From an uncultured Lachnospiraceae bacterium (lineage in GTDB: Bacteria > Bacillota > Clostridia > Lachnospirales > Lachnospiraceae): a stretch of DNA of 15,839 bases. Of the stretch, positions 6,982 through 13,707 are shown piece by piece. The notes beneath the pieces are model-generated. The model saw only the letters and a list, made by a program, of their open reading frames with translations, was not told the origin of the DNA and searched no databases. Numbering within the stretch: position 1 is the first letter of the stretch; every line of letters starts with the position of its first letter. Where the stretch lies: contig CAJTZH010000063.1 of NCBI GenBank assembly GCA_910584325.1, forward strand, positions 1-15,839, in the 5' to 3' direction. Made by a program: the position numbers and the translations under genes.

Positions 6982-7010
6982 AGTATAATACACAAACAAA
7001 CGTTTGTCAA
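6982..7010 (-). promoter_or_regulatory. Promoter of the yneA-like gene
   Basis: On the minus strand, a perfect TTGACA (7005-7010) and TATACT (6982-6987) are separated by 17 bases, so this should be strong when not repressed. A LexA-box-like palindrome fills the spacer (6993-7006) and another lies at the expected transcription start (6963-6976). Confidence 0.8.
6993..7006. promoter_or_regulatory. LexA-box-like site CAAACAAACGTTTG
   Basis: Same CAAAC-N4-GTTTG arms as the site at 6963, lying between the -35 and -10 of the yneA-like promoter and touching the -35. Bound LexA would exclude RNA polymerase. Confidence 0.7.
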
Positions 7011-7017
7011 CAAGAAC

Positions 7018-7031
7018 CGAACAAATTTTCC
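7018..7031. promoter_or_regulatory. Degenerate LexA-box-like site CGAACAAATTTTCC
   Basis: A perfect CGAAC half-site with a poor right arm. It abuts the 7031-7044 site with the same 13-base offset seen on the yneA side. Confidence 0.35.
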
Positions 7032-7044
7032 GAATATTTGTTTG
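7031..7044. promoter_or_regulatory. LexA-box-like site CGAATATTTGTTTG
   Basis: The arms are CGAAT and GTTTG with the same ATTT centre as the 6963 site. It overlaps the predicted -35 of lexA (7041-7046), consistent with autoregulation. Confidence 0.6.
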
Positions 7045-7070
7045 CATATTTGATAAAAGTATGCTATTAT
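7041..7070 (+). promoter_or_regulatory. Promoter of lexA
   Basis: TATTAT at 7065-7070 is preceded by TG at 7062-7063 (extended -10). The -35 is weak (TTTGCA, 7041-7046, 18-base spacer) and overlaps a LexA-box-like site. Confidence 0.6.
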
Positions 7071-7101
7071 GTAAATATTAATAAAGAAAGGGGTATCATT
7101 T

Positions 7102-7722
7102 ATGGGATACGGACGAATCACTCCGAAGCAGACAGAGATTCTTGAATACATTAAACAACAGATTCTCACAAAGGGGTATCCGCCTGCAGTGCGCGATATC
7201 TGTGAGGCGGTTCATTTAAAATCGACATCCTCCGTTCATTCTCACCTTGAGACACTCGAAAAGAACGGATACATCCGCCGTGACCCAAGCAAACCCAGAG
7301 CCATTGAGATTATTGACGACAGCTTTAACCTGACGCGGCGTGAACTTGTCAATGTGCCTGTTGTCGGCCAGGTTGCAGCCGGTAATCCGATTCTTGCGGT
7401 TGAGAATATTACGAGTTACTTCCCTATTCCGGCAGAATTTCTTCCGAACGAAGAAACCTTCATGCTGATGGTTAAAGGCGACAGTATGGTAAATATGGGG
7501 ATTTATGAGGGTGACCAGATTATTGTTAAGAAGCAAAGCACTGCCAACAACAATGACGTCGTTGTTGCGTTAGTAGATGACTCTGCCACGGTTAAGCGTT
7601 ACTTTAAAGAAGACGGCCATTACCGTCTCCAGCCGGAGAATGACTTTATGGAACCGATTATTGTAGATCATGTCGAGATTTTAGGCAAAGTAATCGGATT
7701 AATCCGGCTGAATATTTTTTAG
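7102..7722 (+). CDS. lexA: LexA SOS-response repressor
   Basis: This 206-residue repressor has every landmark of LexA: an N-terminal winged helix (about 1-70) with recognition region STSSVHSHLETLEKNGYIRR, the self-cleavage site A93-G94 in VAAGNPIL, catalytic Ser128 in KGDSM, and Lys165 in SATVKRY of the S24-type peptidase domain. DNA damage activates RecA, which stimulates LexA self-cleavage and releases SOS genes. AAAGGGG lies 8 bases before the start at 7102. The upstream region shared with the yneA-like gene carries several LexA-box-like sites, so lexA very likely represses both itself and that gene. A GC-rich hairpin follows. Confidence 0.97.
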   Translation: MGYGRITPKQTEILEYIKQQILTKGYPPAVRDICEAVHLKSTSSVHSHLETLEKNGYIRRDPSKPRAIEIIDDSFNLTRRELVNVPVVGQVAAGNPILAVENITSYFPIPAEFLPNEETFMLMVKGDSMVNMGIYEGDQIIVKKQSTANNNDVVVALVDDSATVKRYFKEDGHYRLQPENDFMEPIIVDHVEILGKVIGLIRLNIF

Positions 7723-7775
7723 ACAGAACAAGCATTTTGAGGAAGTTTCAATGTCATATCGCTGACACAAAAGAC

Positions 7776-7801
7776 CGGGCAGGGTATCGTTACCCTGCCC
7801 G
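7776..7801. terminator. Terminator between lexA and the anti-sigma gene
   Basis: CGGGCAGGGTA pairs perfectly with TACCCTGCCCG around a TCGT loop (11 base pairs). It lies between two convergent genes and can serve both. The minus-strand tail CTTTTG is slightly richer in T than the + side. Confidence 0.8.
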
Positions 7802-7814
7802 TATTGATTTCGTA

Positions 7815-8603
7815 TTATATTTTTCTAAAACGCCTTATGATTGTGTAACTCACAAGTAAAATAATCAGTTCCACAGTCAAAAAGAACATAGTCTGGTTGA
7901 CTGCCGTCAAAAACCTGTTAACATTCTCAAGCCGTCTTAAAAGATTCATATACGATAACGAAAGAATTACACCGGTTACGGATATTGCCGCGCAATACGT
8001 ATTATCCGTATTTTTAAGACGGCCATTAATGATACTGTAAATCAATATTACCAGTTCACACACCATCAAAACCAGCAGAATGTTTCTGATAAACGGACCG
8101 ATATGCTCCCCTTTTATACCAAACGGCAGCGTTTCTTCCGTCACCCATATAAATGCTGTCCGCATCAGAAGAAATTCACAAAAGAGCATAACACAGCTTA
8201 TGGCACAGAGACAGGCCTTTTTCTTTGTAAACGCTCTCTCGCTCCCCGCAGTTAAAAATGCTGCAATAATCAGAATCGGCAAAACCATCGGAAACAGTGT
8301 ATCAGACAACGGATATATATCCCTGCAGATAAAATAAACAACGGGCAGCAACAACATAAACAGCAGCAGATAACTTCCAAGTGATACCATATTATAGCGA
8401 CTGCGTATTTTCTTCATATGGTCAATCTGCAGCGTTTCATTCCCTGCCATATTCACCTGCGTATTTTTCATTGCGTCAAGTGTCCTCCGGCATTCTTCAC
8501 AGACGCTGATATGCCCCTCTACCAGTTTTTTTGTGTCGTAGGAACAGATATCATCTATGTAAGACGGCAGTAAATCACAAATCACATTACATGGAATCTT
8601 CAT
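7815..8603 (-). CDS. Membrane zf-HC2-type anti-sigma factor
   Basis: This 262-residue protein starts with a putative zinc-binding anti-sigma motif: C5, C9 and C20 precede the H31-x3-C35-x2-C38 signature in EGHISVCEEC. About six transmembrane helices follow from residue 75 to the end. Such proteins hold an ECF sigma factor inactive at the membrane until a signal arrives. The start at 8603 is preferred over 8609 because GGAGG then stands 7 bases upstream rather than 1. It overlaps the last 17 bases of the sigma factor gene, which implies translational coupling and a matched pair. The six-helix region has no recognisable sensor domain, and the signal is unknown. Confidence 0.82.
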   Translation of the reverse strand: MKIPCNVICDLLPSYIDDICSYDTKKLVEGHISVCEECRRTLDAMKNTQVNMAGNETLQIDHMKKIRSRYNMVSLGSYLLLFMLLLPVVYFICRDIYPLSDTLFPMVLPILIIAAFLTAGSERAFTKKKACLCAISCVMLFCEFLLMRTAFIWVTEETLPFGIKGEHIGPFIRNILLVLMVCELVILIYSIINGRLKNTDNTYCAAISVTGVILSLSYMNLLRRLENVNRFLTAVNQTMFFLTVELIILLVSYTIIRRFRKI

Positions 8604-9075
8604 TTTCATTCCTCCTTCTTAACAGTATTGTTTTGGCACGATAAAACGTTACACGCGCCCAGTTCTCGCTCTTTCCCATCATTTCACCGATTTCTCTGTA
8701 GGAAAGCTGCTGTGATGCCCTTAACATCACAACCTCACGCATCGGCAAAGGAAGTTTCTTTATCTGCTCTAACACATCCATAAGCTCACATCGGTCCAGC
8801 ACCTGCGCTTCCACATTGTCAGAAGTATTCTGTTGGGACTCCACATACTCTGTCGGAACTTCTCTTTTGCATTTTCGAAGGTGCTGCCAGTAAATGTGTT
8901 TCGCAATCGAACACAGCCATACGGAAACTTTACAGCTGTAATCATACGTTTCCACACAGTTCATGGCACGTAAAAATGTTTCCTGTGTAATTTCCTCCGC
9001 CAACTCATGGTTTTTGCACTGCCTGAAAATATAAAAATAAACAATCTTTGCGTTTTCACGATACAGCTCTTCCAC
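8587..9075 (-). CDS. ECF RNA polymerase sigma factor
   Basis: This is a sigma-70 family protein of 162 residues with only the two conserved regions of ECF factors. Region 2 is near the N-terminus (AEEITQETFLRA, then SVWLCSIAKHIYWQHLR). Region 4 is at the C-terminus (LPLPMREVVMLRASQQLSYREIGEMM, KSENWARVTFYRAK). The best start is GTG at 9075, with GGAGG 6 bases upstream. An in-frame GTG at 9111 would add 12 charged residues and has no comparable ribosome binding site. It overlaps the anti-sigma gene. The upstream sequence contains a TGTAAC-N15-CGGATA element of the type ECF factors recognise, suggesting autoregulation. The regulon is unknown. Confidence 0.9.
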   Translation of the reverse strand: MEELYRENAKIVYFYIFRQCKNHELAEEITQETFLRAMNCVETYDYSCKVSVWLCSIAKHIYWQHLRKCKREVPTEYVESQQNTSDNVEAQVLDRCELMDVLEQIKKLPLPMREVVMLRASQQLSYREIGEMMGKSENWARVTFYRAKTILLRRRNENEDSM

Positions 9076-9116
9076 CGTCCGCCTCCTTTCTGTCCGTTTT
9101 GAATCCTGCACCTATA

Positions 9117-9143
9117 TATCCGTTTCAAAAACAATTCGTTACA
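9117..9143 (-). promoter_or_regulatory. Candidate ECF-type promoter of the sigma/anti-sigma operon
   Basis: On the minus strand, TGTAAC (9138-9143) and CGGATA (9117-9122) are spaced by 15 bases, resembling the AAC-type -35 and CG-type -10 used by ECF sigma factors (TGAAAC-N16-CGTATA in Bacillus SigW). It lies about 40 bases before the GTG start. No good sigma-A promoter is obvious in the same gap. Confidence 0.5.
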
Positions 9144-9170
9144 CCAACAATGAAACTTTTCCCGTAAAAG

Positions 9171-9221
9171 AAAACAGAGGATATCCCAAAACTGCCGCCG
9201 GCAGCTATACGGAACATCCTC
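9171..9221 (-). terminator. Terminator of the membrane Xre regulator gene
   Basis: Downstream of the regulator stop on the minus strand, an imperfect outer stem (9177-9187 with 9211-9221) encloses a 5-base-pair hairpin, CTGCC/GGCAG (9192-9204). It is followed by TGTTTTCTTTT. This separates the regulator from the ECF operon. Confidence 0.6.
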
Positions 9222-9240
9222 CGAAACATTGTCTTTAAAA

Positions 9241-10221
9241 TTATTTTACATTATTTTTCAGTATCATATGTAGGATTCCTCTGAGCGCCGCAAAAAACAA
9301 TGCAGCCACCGGCCAGATAATCCACGAAGCATCCCAATTATCGTGATACAGACTAATCAGAAGAAAAATACCCGTAATGAAAGTCCAGTAAGCTGCCGAA
9401 AAATATTTTGTCCGTCTTTGGAACTGTTTTTCTTCAGGCGTATAATCACCCTCCTGCAGCAATTTCTGATAACCGCCTTGAATAATGCAGACATTTACTA
9501 TCTGATTGACACCAAACCCCACCAGCAGTAACAAAAATGCCACACCGCACGTTGCCCACTTTTCCAGTTCCATCGCCCCGATTAAAATCAACGGGATAGC
9601 GCTTAATATGCAAAATGTAACGCCAATAGAAAGACTTTTTGTAAAAGTCGGCATAAACGCTTCCTTTCCTTTATGCACAATGCCTTCCACGCCGTATTCC
9701 GTCACAAAACATTCATTTTCCAAATAGTCGTATTTCCCATAAGAAACGGAATTTATAATCACAATCGCAACACCGGCAGCAACCAGAACAAGAAGTACCA
9801 TGATACCGATGCCCGCGGCAAAATTTTCATTCATCATGCCTGCTTCTGATAATCCGGCAAGAAAAATCAGACAAATCGGTGAAAAAATAAACAACATCAC
9901 CGCAAAGGAAATCTTTTGCGCGAAAACCCCTGTCTGTTCCAAAAAACGGTTTGCTTCCTCAACAGTAACCTTTCTTCCCTCAAAATCATCAAACGCCTTT
10001 GATTCCGACGGCGTTTCCTCGCCCAGCTCATCCTTTAACAGATAATCTGTACTGACGGAAAATAAATTGCTGAGCGCAATAATCTTATCCATATCAGGAA
10101 TCGATGCGCCGCTCTCCCATTTTGATACAGACTGTCTGGAAATACCAAGCTGACCGGCAAGCTCTTCCTGCGACCAGTTATTCTTCTTTCGAAGTTCCGT
10201 AACCTTTTCACCTAAAATCAT
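9241..10221 (-). CDS. Xre-type HTH regulator fused to a membrane domain
   Basis: This 326-residue protein has an N-terminal Cro/C1-type helix-turn-helix (about 5-60: ELRKKNNWSQEELAGQLGISRQSVSKWESG). A charged linker follows (65-95), then about six hydrophobic helices (roughly 103-125, 134-156, 197-217, 222-245, 276-293 and 299-316). The middle contains a cytosolic or extracytosolic loop rich in acidic and aromatic residues (YGKYDYLENECFVTEYG). Similar HTH-membrane proteins are common in Clostridia but few have known signals. AAAGAGG precedes the start at 10221 at a loose distance. It is monocistronic between a terminator and a repeat-bearing upstream region. The DNA target is unknown; the repeats at 10353-10440 and the palindrome AGAATATTCT at 10246-10255 are possible operators. 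Confidence 0.85.
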   Translation of the reverse strand: MILGEKVTELRKKNNWSQEELAGQLGISRQSVSKWESGASIPDMDKIIALSNLFSVSTDYLLKDELGEETPSESKAFDDFEGRKVTVEEANRFLEQTGVFAQKISFAVMLFIFSPICLIFLAGLSEAGMMNENFAAGIGIMVLLVLVAAGVAIVIINSVSYGKYDYLENECFVTEYGVEGIVHKGKEAFMPTFTKSLSIGVTFCILSAIPLILIGAMELEKWATCGVAFLLLLVGFGVNQIVNVCIIQGGYQKLLQEGDYTPEEKQFQRRTKYFSAAYWTFITGIFLLISLYHDNWDASWIIWPVAALFFAALRGILHMILKNNVK

Positions 10222-10245
10222 ACTTATCCAACCTCTTTCTTTTAT

Positions 10246-10300
10246 AGAATATTCTTTGACGTCGTCGGGATAACTATATCATTTTTTGCGGTTGCGTTCC
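10246..10300 (-). promoter_or_regulatory. Possible promoter and operator of the Xre-membrane gene
   Basis: On the minus strand TATAGT (10273-10278) is a 5/6 match to a -10, with only a poor -35 17 bases upstream (TGGAAC). The perfect palindrome AGAATATTCT (10246-10255) lies between this -10 and the start codon and could be an operator for self-regulation. Confidence 0.35.
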
Positions 10301-10352
10301 ACCAAGTCCGCTTGGAAATTCACAAAAACCTGTAAACTGCCGGTTGCTAACA

Positions 10353-10440
10353 AGTTATAGAATACGCAGTATTCATAACATATCAGTTATAGAATACGCA
10401 GTATTCATAACATACAAGTTATAGAATACGCAATACTAGA
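10353..10440. repeat. Three tandem copies of a 32-bp palindromic repeat
   Basis: Units start at 10353, 10385 and 10417, exactly 32 bases apart. The first two are identical over their first 30 bases. The third keeps the first 16 and then diverges into the end of rsfS, whose TAG stop (10436-10438) lies within it. Each full unit is an inverted repeat: GTTATAGAATAC and GTATTCATAAC around GCA, with one bulged A. No unique spacers are present, so it is not a CRISPR. The function is unknown: an operator array, an RNA processing or stability element, or a decaying repeat. Confidence 0.85.
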
Positions 10441-10783
10441 TTTCTGACGGGTCAATGAGCGTTCCGTCCCTCCAGATGCGTTCCAAATCATAAAACAGTC
10501 TGTCTTCCTGTGAAAAAACATGCACAATAATATCATTAAAATCCATCAGAATCCACGACGCCGTATTGTAACCTTCCACCTGCTTTGCCTGAATACCTGC
10601 CTTAAACAGCTCTTCCTGAACATTATCCACAAGCGTCTGTACCTGATTCGTATTCGTGCCGTTTGCAATAATAAAATAATCCGCAATTACCGAAACGTTA
10701 CTGATATCAATAATACGGATATCTTCCCCCTTTTTCTCATCCAATGCCTTCACGGCAATTCTTGCCATTTCTCTCGAATCCAT
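10436..10783 (-). CDS. rsfS: Ribosomal silencing factor RsfS
   Basis: This 115-residue protein of the RsfS/Iojap family binds L14 on the large ribosomal subunit and blocks joining with the small subunit during starvation. The family core is clear: IRIIDISNVSVIADYFIIANG (residues 22-42, shown here in full at 21 residues less its first is IIDISNVSVIADYFIIANG), then VEGYNTASWILMDFNDIIVH and the FYDLERIW end. GGAGG lies about 9 bases upstream of ATG 10783. It is the last gene of the minus-strand cluster, 23 bases after yqeK. No T-run terminator is evident after it; instead the three 32-bp repeats begin at its stop codon. Confidence 0.94.
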   Translation of the reverse strand: MDSREMARIAVKALDEKKGEDIRIIDISNVSVIADYFIIANGTNTNQVQTLVDNVQEELFKAGIQAKQVEGYNTASWILMDFNDIIVHVFSQEDRLFYDLERIWRDGTLIDPSEI

Positions 10784-10806
10784 CGGGTTTTCCCTCCTGT
10801 TTCTCT

Positions 10807-11388
10807 TTATTCTTCATAAAACTTTCTGTAATATTCATAACTTTTTTCCGTCATCTTGTCCATCGGCTTCCCTGTTCTTTTTAAATAATTCAGAGTATCC
10901 TTTAAAATCATATAAACGGCATCTTCCAGCTCATGAAACGCCGTCATACGGATTTTCTTTAACCGATGGGCTTTGGTCCTGCCCGGCTCGATATAATCTG
11001 CCACAAACAAAATCATTTCTAAATCGTTCATTTTGGGCTTTCCCGTTGTGTGACAACAAATCGCATTTAAAATGTTCCTCTTCGTCACGCCGAACTGATG
11101 CTCTGCTTCATACGCCCCTAACTTTGCATGAAGCAGATACGGGCTTTTCCGCTCAATATTTGAAATCTCAATACCATACATTTCACAGCGTGCAATCTTT
11201 TCCTCGTCCGGAATACATTTCGCGCAGTCATGCAGAAGACCTGCAATATACGCGTCCTCCAGTTCCAATCCTCTGCTCATGGCAAGACAGACGCAGGTAT
11301 TCGCCACGCCCAGCGTATGTTCGTACCGCTGCGGCGTCAGCAATGTTTTTAACTTCTCTTTTATCTCACAATCTATCTGATAATCAAT
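10807..11388 (-). CDS. yqeK: YqeK HD-domain Ap4A hydrolase, probable ATT start
   Basis: This HD-family metal-dependent phosphohydrolase splits diadenosine tetraphosphate symmetrically in characterised homologues. It shows RYEHTLGVA, the HD pair in LLHDCAKC, the later histidines in HAKLGAYEAE and CCHTTGKP, and FVADYIEPGR. The conventional start would be TTG at 11343 (178 residues), but that leaves only six residues before RYEHT, while homologues have about 15-18. The frame stays open back to the nadD stop. The codon right after that TAG is ATT (11386-11388), with GAGG 8 bases upstream inside the nadD end. Starting there gives 193 residues and a normal first helix (DYQIDCEIKEKLKTLL). I therefore infer a rare ATT start with coupling to nadD. 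The family call is firm; the start is not. Confidence 0.88.
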   Translation of the reverse strand: MDYQIDCEIKEKLKTLLTPQRYEHTLGVANTCVCLAMSRGLELEDAYIAGLLHDCAKCIPDEEKIARCEMYGIEISNIERKSPYLLHAKLGAYEAEHQFGVTKRNILNAICCHTTGKPKMNDLEMILFVADYIEPGRTKAHRLKKIRMTAFHELEDAVYMILKDTLNYLKRTGKPMDKMTEKSYEYYRKFYEE

Positions 11389-12018
11389 CTAAACGTCCTC
11401 ATGTTCATAAAGTTTGTGCTCCAAAATATATCTCACAACATTTTTGTCTAAAAAACGCGGATTTACGTCATCTTGCGCATTGAGAACATTATCGCCAAGC
11501 GCTTCACGAATCTGTGTGGAACTGATATGCATCATCGGCGTATCAAGCGGCCGGATATCTCCGTGAAATTTCTTGGCAATTTTTTTGATTTCATCAAAAA
11601 ACTTTTCTTCTGCAATATCATCACGGTTTGCCGCCAGTACGACGCACTGCTCAAAAATTTCGTCCGCCTTTTTCCATTTCTCCATCTGAAACAAAGAATC
11701 AGCGCCCAGAATAAAAAAATAGTCTTCACCGGGATTTCTCTTATGCAGTTCCCTAAGCGTTTCACTGGTATAAGAATACCCCTCCCGCATAATCTCGATA
11801 TCGCACGCCTCAAAATACGCGTAATCCTTAATGGCAAGTTCCACCATTTTCATGCGGTGCTCTCCCGCCGCCACATACTGATCCTGCTTGTGAGGCGGCT
11901 CGCCTGATGGAATAAAAAGCACTTTATCCAGGGCAAACTGCTCATACGCTGCTTTCGCGAGCCGAACATGCCCTAAATGAATGGGATTAAACGTTCCGCC
12001 CATAATACCGACTTTCAT
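11389..12018 (-). CDS. nadD: Nicotinate-nucleotide adenylyltransferase NadD
   Basis: This 209-residue nucleotidyltransferase makes nicotinate adenine dinucleotide from NaMN and ATP, the penultimate step of NAD synthesis. The fold's signatures are present: GGTFNPIHLGH (7-17) with the HxGH motif, and ISSTQIR (165-171). Three consecutive ATGs (12024, 12021, 12018) follow GGAGG at 3, 6 and 9 bases; either of the last two is likely. The longer upstream open frame is excluded because it runs through yhbY and lacks a ribosome binding site. It lies 16 bases after yhbY. Its TAG stop is immediately followed, in the same frame, by the probable first codon of yqeK. Confidence 0.94.
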   Translation of the reverse strand: MKVGIMGGTFNPIHLGHVRLAKAAYEQFALDKVLFIPSGEPPHKQDQYVAAGEHRMKMVELAIKDYAYFEACDIEIMREGYSYTSETLRELHKRNPGEDYFFILGADSLFQMEKWKKADEIFEQCVVLAANRDDIAEEKFFDEIKKIAKKFHGDIRPLDTPMMHISSTQIREALGDNVLNAQDDVNPRFLDKNVVRYILEHKLYEHEDV

Positions 12019-12034
12019 CATCATAAGCCTCCGG

Positions 12035-12352
12035 TTATTCTGCTTTCTTTTTGCTCTCTTTTGGAAGTTCAATCTTACGTTTTTTCTCGTCCTTCGCCGG
12101 TTTATATAAAACAATCTTCTTTCCGATTACCTGAACGACTTCGGAATGCGTCCGCTCCGCCACCGTGCGCGCCAAATCATCCGGCTTGTCCATACAGTTC
12201 TTTAAAACACTGATTTTAATCAGCTCCCGCTTTTCAAGCGCCTCGGCAATCGCCTGCGTATTTTCCGGCGTCAGACCTGTTTTTCCAAACTGGAAAATCG
12301 GCTCTAAATTCATCGCCAGTCCCTTTAAATAAGAACGCTGTTTACTGGTCAT
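12035..12352 (-). CDS. yhbY: YhbY CRM-domain ribosome assembly RNA-binding protein
   Basis: This 105-residue protein is essentially one CRM domain: TSKQRSYLKGLA at the N-terminus, the RNA-contacting GxxG-type loop FQFGKTGLTP (about 21-30), and VVQVIGKKIVLYKP near residue 80-90. Homologues bind pre-50S particles. The tail beyond residue 90 is a lysine/glutamate-rich extension (EKKRKIELPKESKKKAE), longer than in E. coli YhbY. AAAGGAG precedes ATG 12352 with good spacing. It lies 11 bases after obg, supporting shared transcription with other 50S assembly factors. Confidence 0.93.
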   Translation of the reverse strand: MTSKQRSYLKGLAMNLEPIFQFGKTGLTPENTQAIAEALEKRELIKISVLKNCMDKPDDLARTVAERTHSEVVQVIGKKIVLYKPAKDEKKRKIELPKESKKKAE

Positions 12353-12363
12353 ACTGCTCTCCT

Positions 12364-13656
12364 TTACTTATAGTACTCAAATTCCAGATAATCCATACGG
12401 ACTGTATCGCCTTCCTCTATTCCCAGTTCTTCCAGTTTGTCAATAATTCCCGACTCCTTTAAGAACTTCTGGAAGAAATTGAATCCCTTTTCTGATTCCA
12501 GATTCGTATAACCAAGCATACGCTCCACTCTCGGGCCGCTGATTTCAAACGCCCCGTCCAGAGCGCGCTCTACTGTATACGGCTCCTGCGGATTATCCAT
12601 ATATTCATCCGGGAAAAATTCCCGTTCAAAAATAACCGGTTTTAATTCAACCGTCTGTAAAAGTTCATATACATGATACAAAAGCTCATCTATTCCCTGT
12701 CCGCTCACCGCGGAAACAGAAAAAACCTTAATTCCCTGCGGTTCAAATTCCTTTTTTAACGCTTCAACGGGATGATTACCGCTTCCGTCGTCAAAAAACG
12801 CATCCATCTTGTTTGCGGCAATTACCTGCGGTCTTGCCAAAAGCTCTGCATTATACGCCGCAAGTTCGGCGTTGATTTTTTTAATATCATCAACCGGACT
12901 GCGTCCTTCGGTTGATGCGGCGTCTACCACATGAATCAGCACTCTCGTCCGTTCAATGTGCCGTAAAAACGCATGTCCAAGTCCTATGCCTTCTGAAGCG
13001 CCTTCAATCAGCCCGGGGATGTCCGCCATCACAAATCCTTTGCCGCCGTCTAAATCAACCACGCCAAGATTTGGATGAAGCGTCGTAAAATGATAATTGG
13101 CAATCTTCGGTCTCGCATTTGACACTCTCGATAACAGCGTCGACTTGCCGACGTTTGGAAAACCAACCAGTCCGACGTCCGCGATAACCTTTAACTCCAG
13201 CCTTACCCACAGTTCCTTGGACTCCTGTCCCGGCTGGGCATATTTTGGCGCCTGCATGGTTGCGGTGGCATAATTCATATTGCCTTTGCCGCCTCTGCCG
13301 CCTTTCAAAATAATCTCTCTATGATGTTCACCTGACATATCGGCGATTACTTTCCCTGTCTCATCGTCTTTAATGACCGTCCCTTCCGGAACCTTAATCA
13401 CTAAATCCTGTCCGTTTTTGCCGTGGCAACGTTTCTTTCCACCTTCTTCGCCTGCCTGCGCCACATATTTTCTCACATGCCTGAAATCCGTGAGCGTATT
13501 CAGCCCCTTATCGACCTCAAAAATAATGTCTCCGCCTTTACCGCCGTCTCCGCCGTCAGGACCGCCGTCGGGCACATACAATTCTCTTCGGAAACTGACA
13601 TGTCCGTCTCCGCCCTTGCCGGATTTAATAAAAATCTTTGCATTGTCAGCAAACAT
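12364..13656 (-). CDS. obg: GTPase Obg (CgtA), 50S assembly and stress
   Basis: This is a full-length Obg of 430 residues. The glycine-rich Obg fold covers 1-158 (GGPDGGDGGKGGD, GGRGGKGNMNYATATMQAPK). The G domain has GFPNVGKS (165-172), the switch I TT (191-192), DIPG (212-215), NKMD (282-285) and SVSA (313-316). The C-terminal OCT domain spans roughly 358-430. Obg binds the large subunit during late assembly and responds to (p)ppGpp. AGGTGAG precedes ATG 13656. A terminator hairpin only 25 bases upstream separates it from rpmA, so its transcription probably depends on partial readthrough. Confidence 0.97.
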   Translation of the reverse strand: MFADNAKIFIKSGKGGDGHVSFRRELYVPDGGPDGGDGGKGGDIIFEVDKGLNTLTDFRHVRKYVAQAGEEGGKKRCHGKNGQDLVIKVPEGTVIKDDETGKVIADMSGEHHREIILKGGRGGKGNMNYATATMQAPKYAQPGQESKELWVRLELKVIADVGLVGFPNVGKSTLLSRVSNARPKIANYHFTTLHPNLGVVDLDGGKGFVMADIPGLIEGASEGIGLGHAFLRHIERTRVLIHVVDAASTEGRSPVDDIKKINAELAAYNAELLARPQVIAANKMDAFFDDGSGNHPVEALKKEFEPQGIKVFSVSAVSGQGIDELLYHVYELLQTVELKPVIFEREFFPDEYMDNPQEPYTVERALDGAFEISGPRVERMLGYTNLESEKGFNFFQKFLKESGIIDKLEELGIEEGDTVRMDYLEFEYYK

Positions 13657-13675
13657 ATTCTCACCTCAACTCATT

Positions 13676-13707
13676 GAAAAAGGCTCCAAACCATAAGATT
13701 TGGAGCC
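13676..13707 (-). terminator. Terminator/attenuator between rpmA and obg
   Basis: On the minus strand a 9-base-pair GC-rich stem (GGCTCCAAA/TTTGGAGCC, 13682-13707) with an 8-base loop is followed by TTTTTC. No room remains for a full promoter before obg (start 13656), which suggests a partial terminator that reduces obg relative to ribosomal protein expression. Confidence 0.8.

Noticed and set aside
9076..9111. GTG 9111 as start of the ECF sigma factor
   Set aside because: It lies within about 10 bases of the candidate promoter -10, lacks a ribosome binding site, and adds a segment not seen in ECF factors. GTG 9075 has GGAGG at 6 bases.
10353..10440. CRISPR array
   Set aside because: The units are contiguous 32-bp tandem copies with no unique spacers and there are no cas genes.
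11532..11907. Long open frames on both strands inside nadD, and similar ones inside obg, rplU and cstA
   Set aside because: They are shadows of well-identified genes, with no ribosome binding sites or recognisable protein features.
12019..12114. Long N-terminal extension of NadD
   Set aside because: It overlaps yhbY in another frame, is basic and low in complexity, and the NadD fold starts at MKVGIMGG with GGAGG just upstream.
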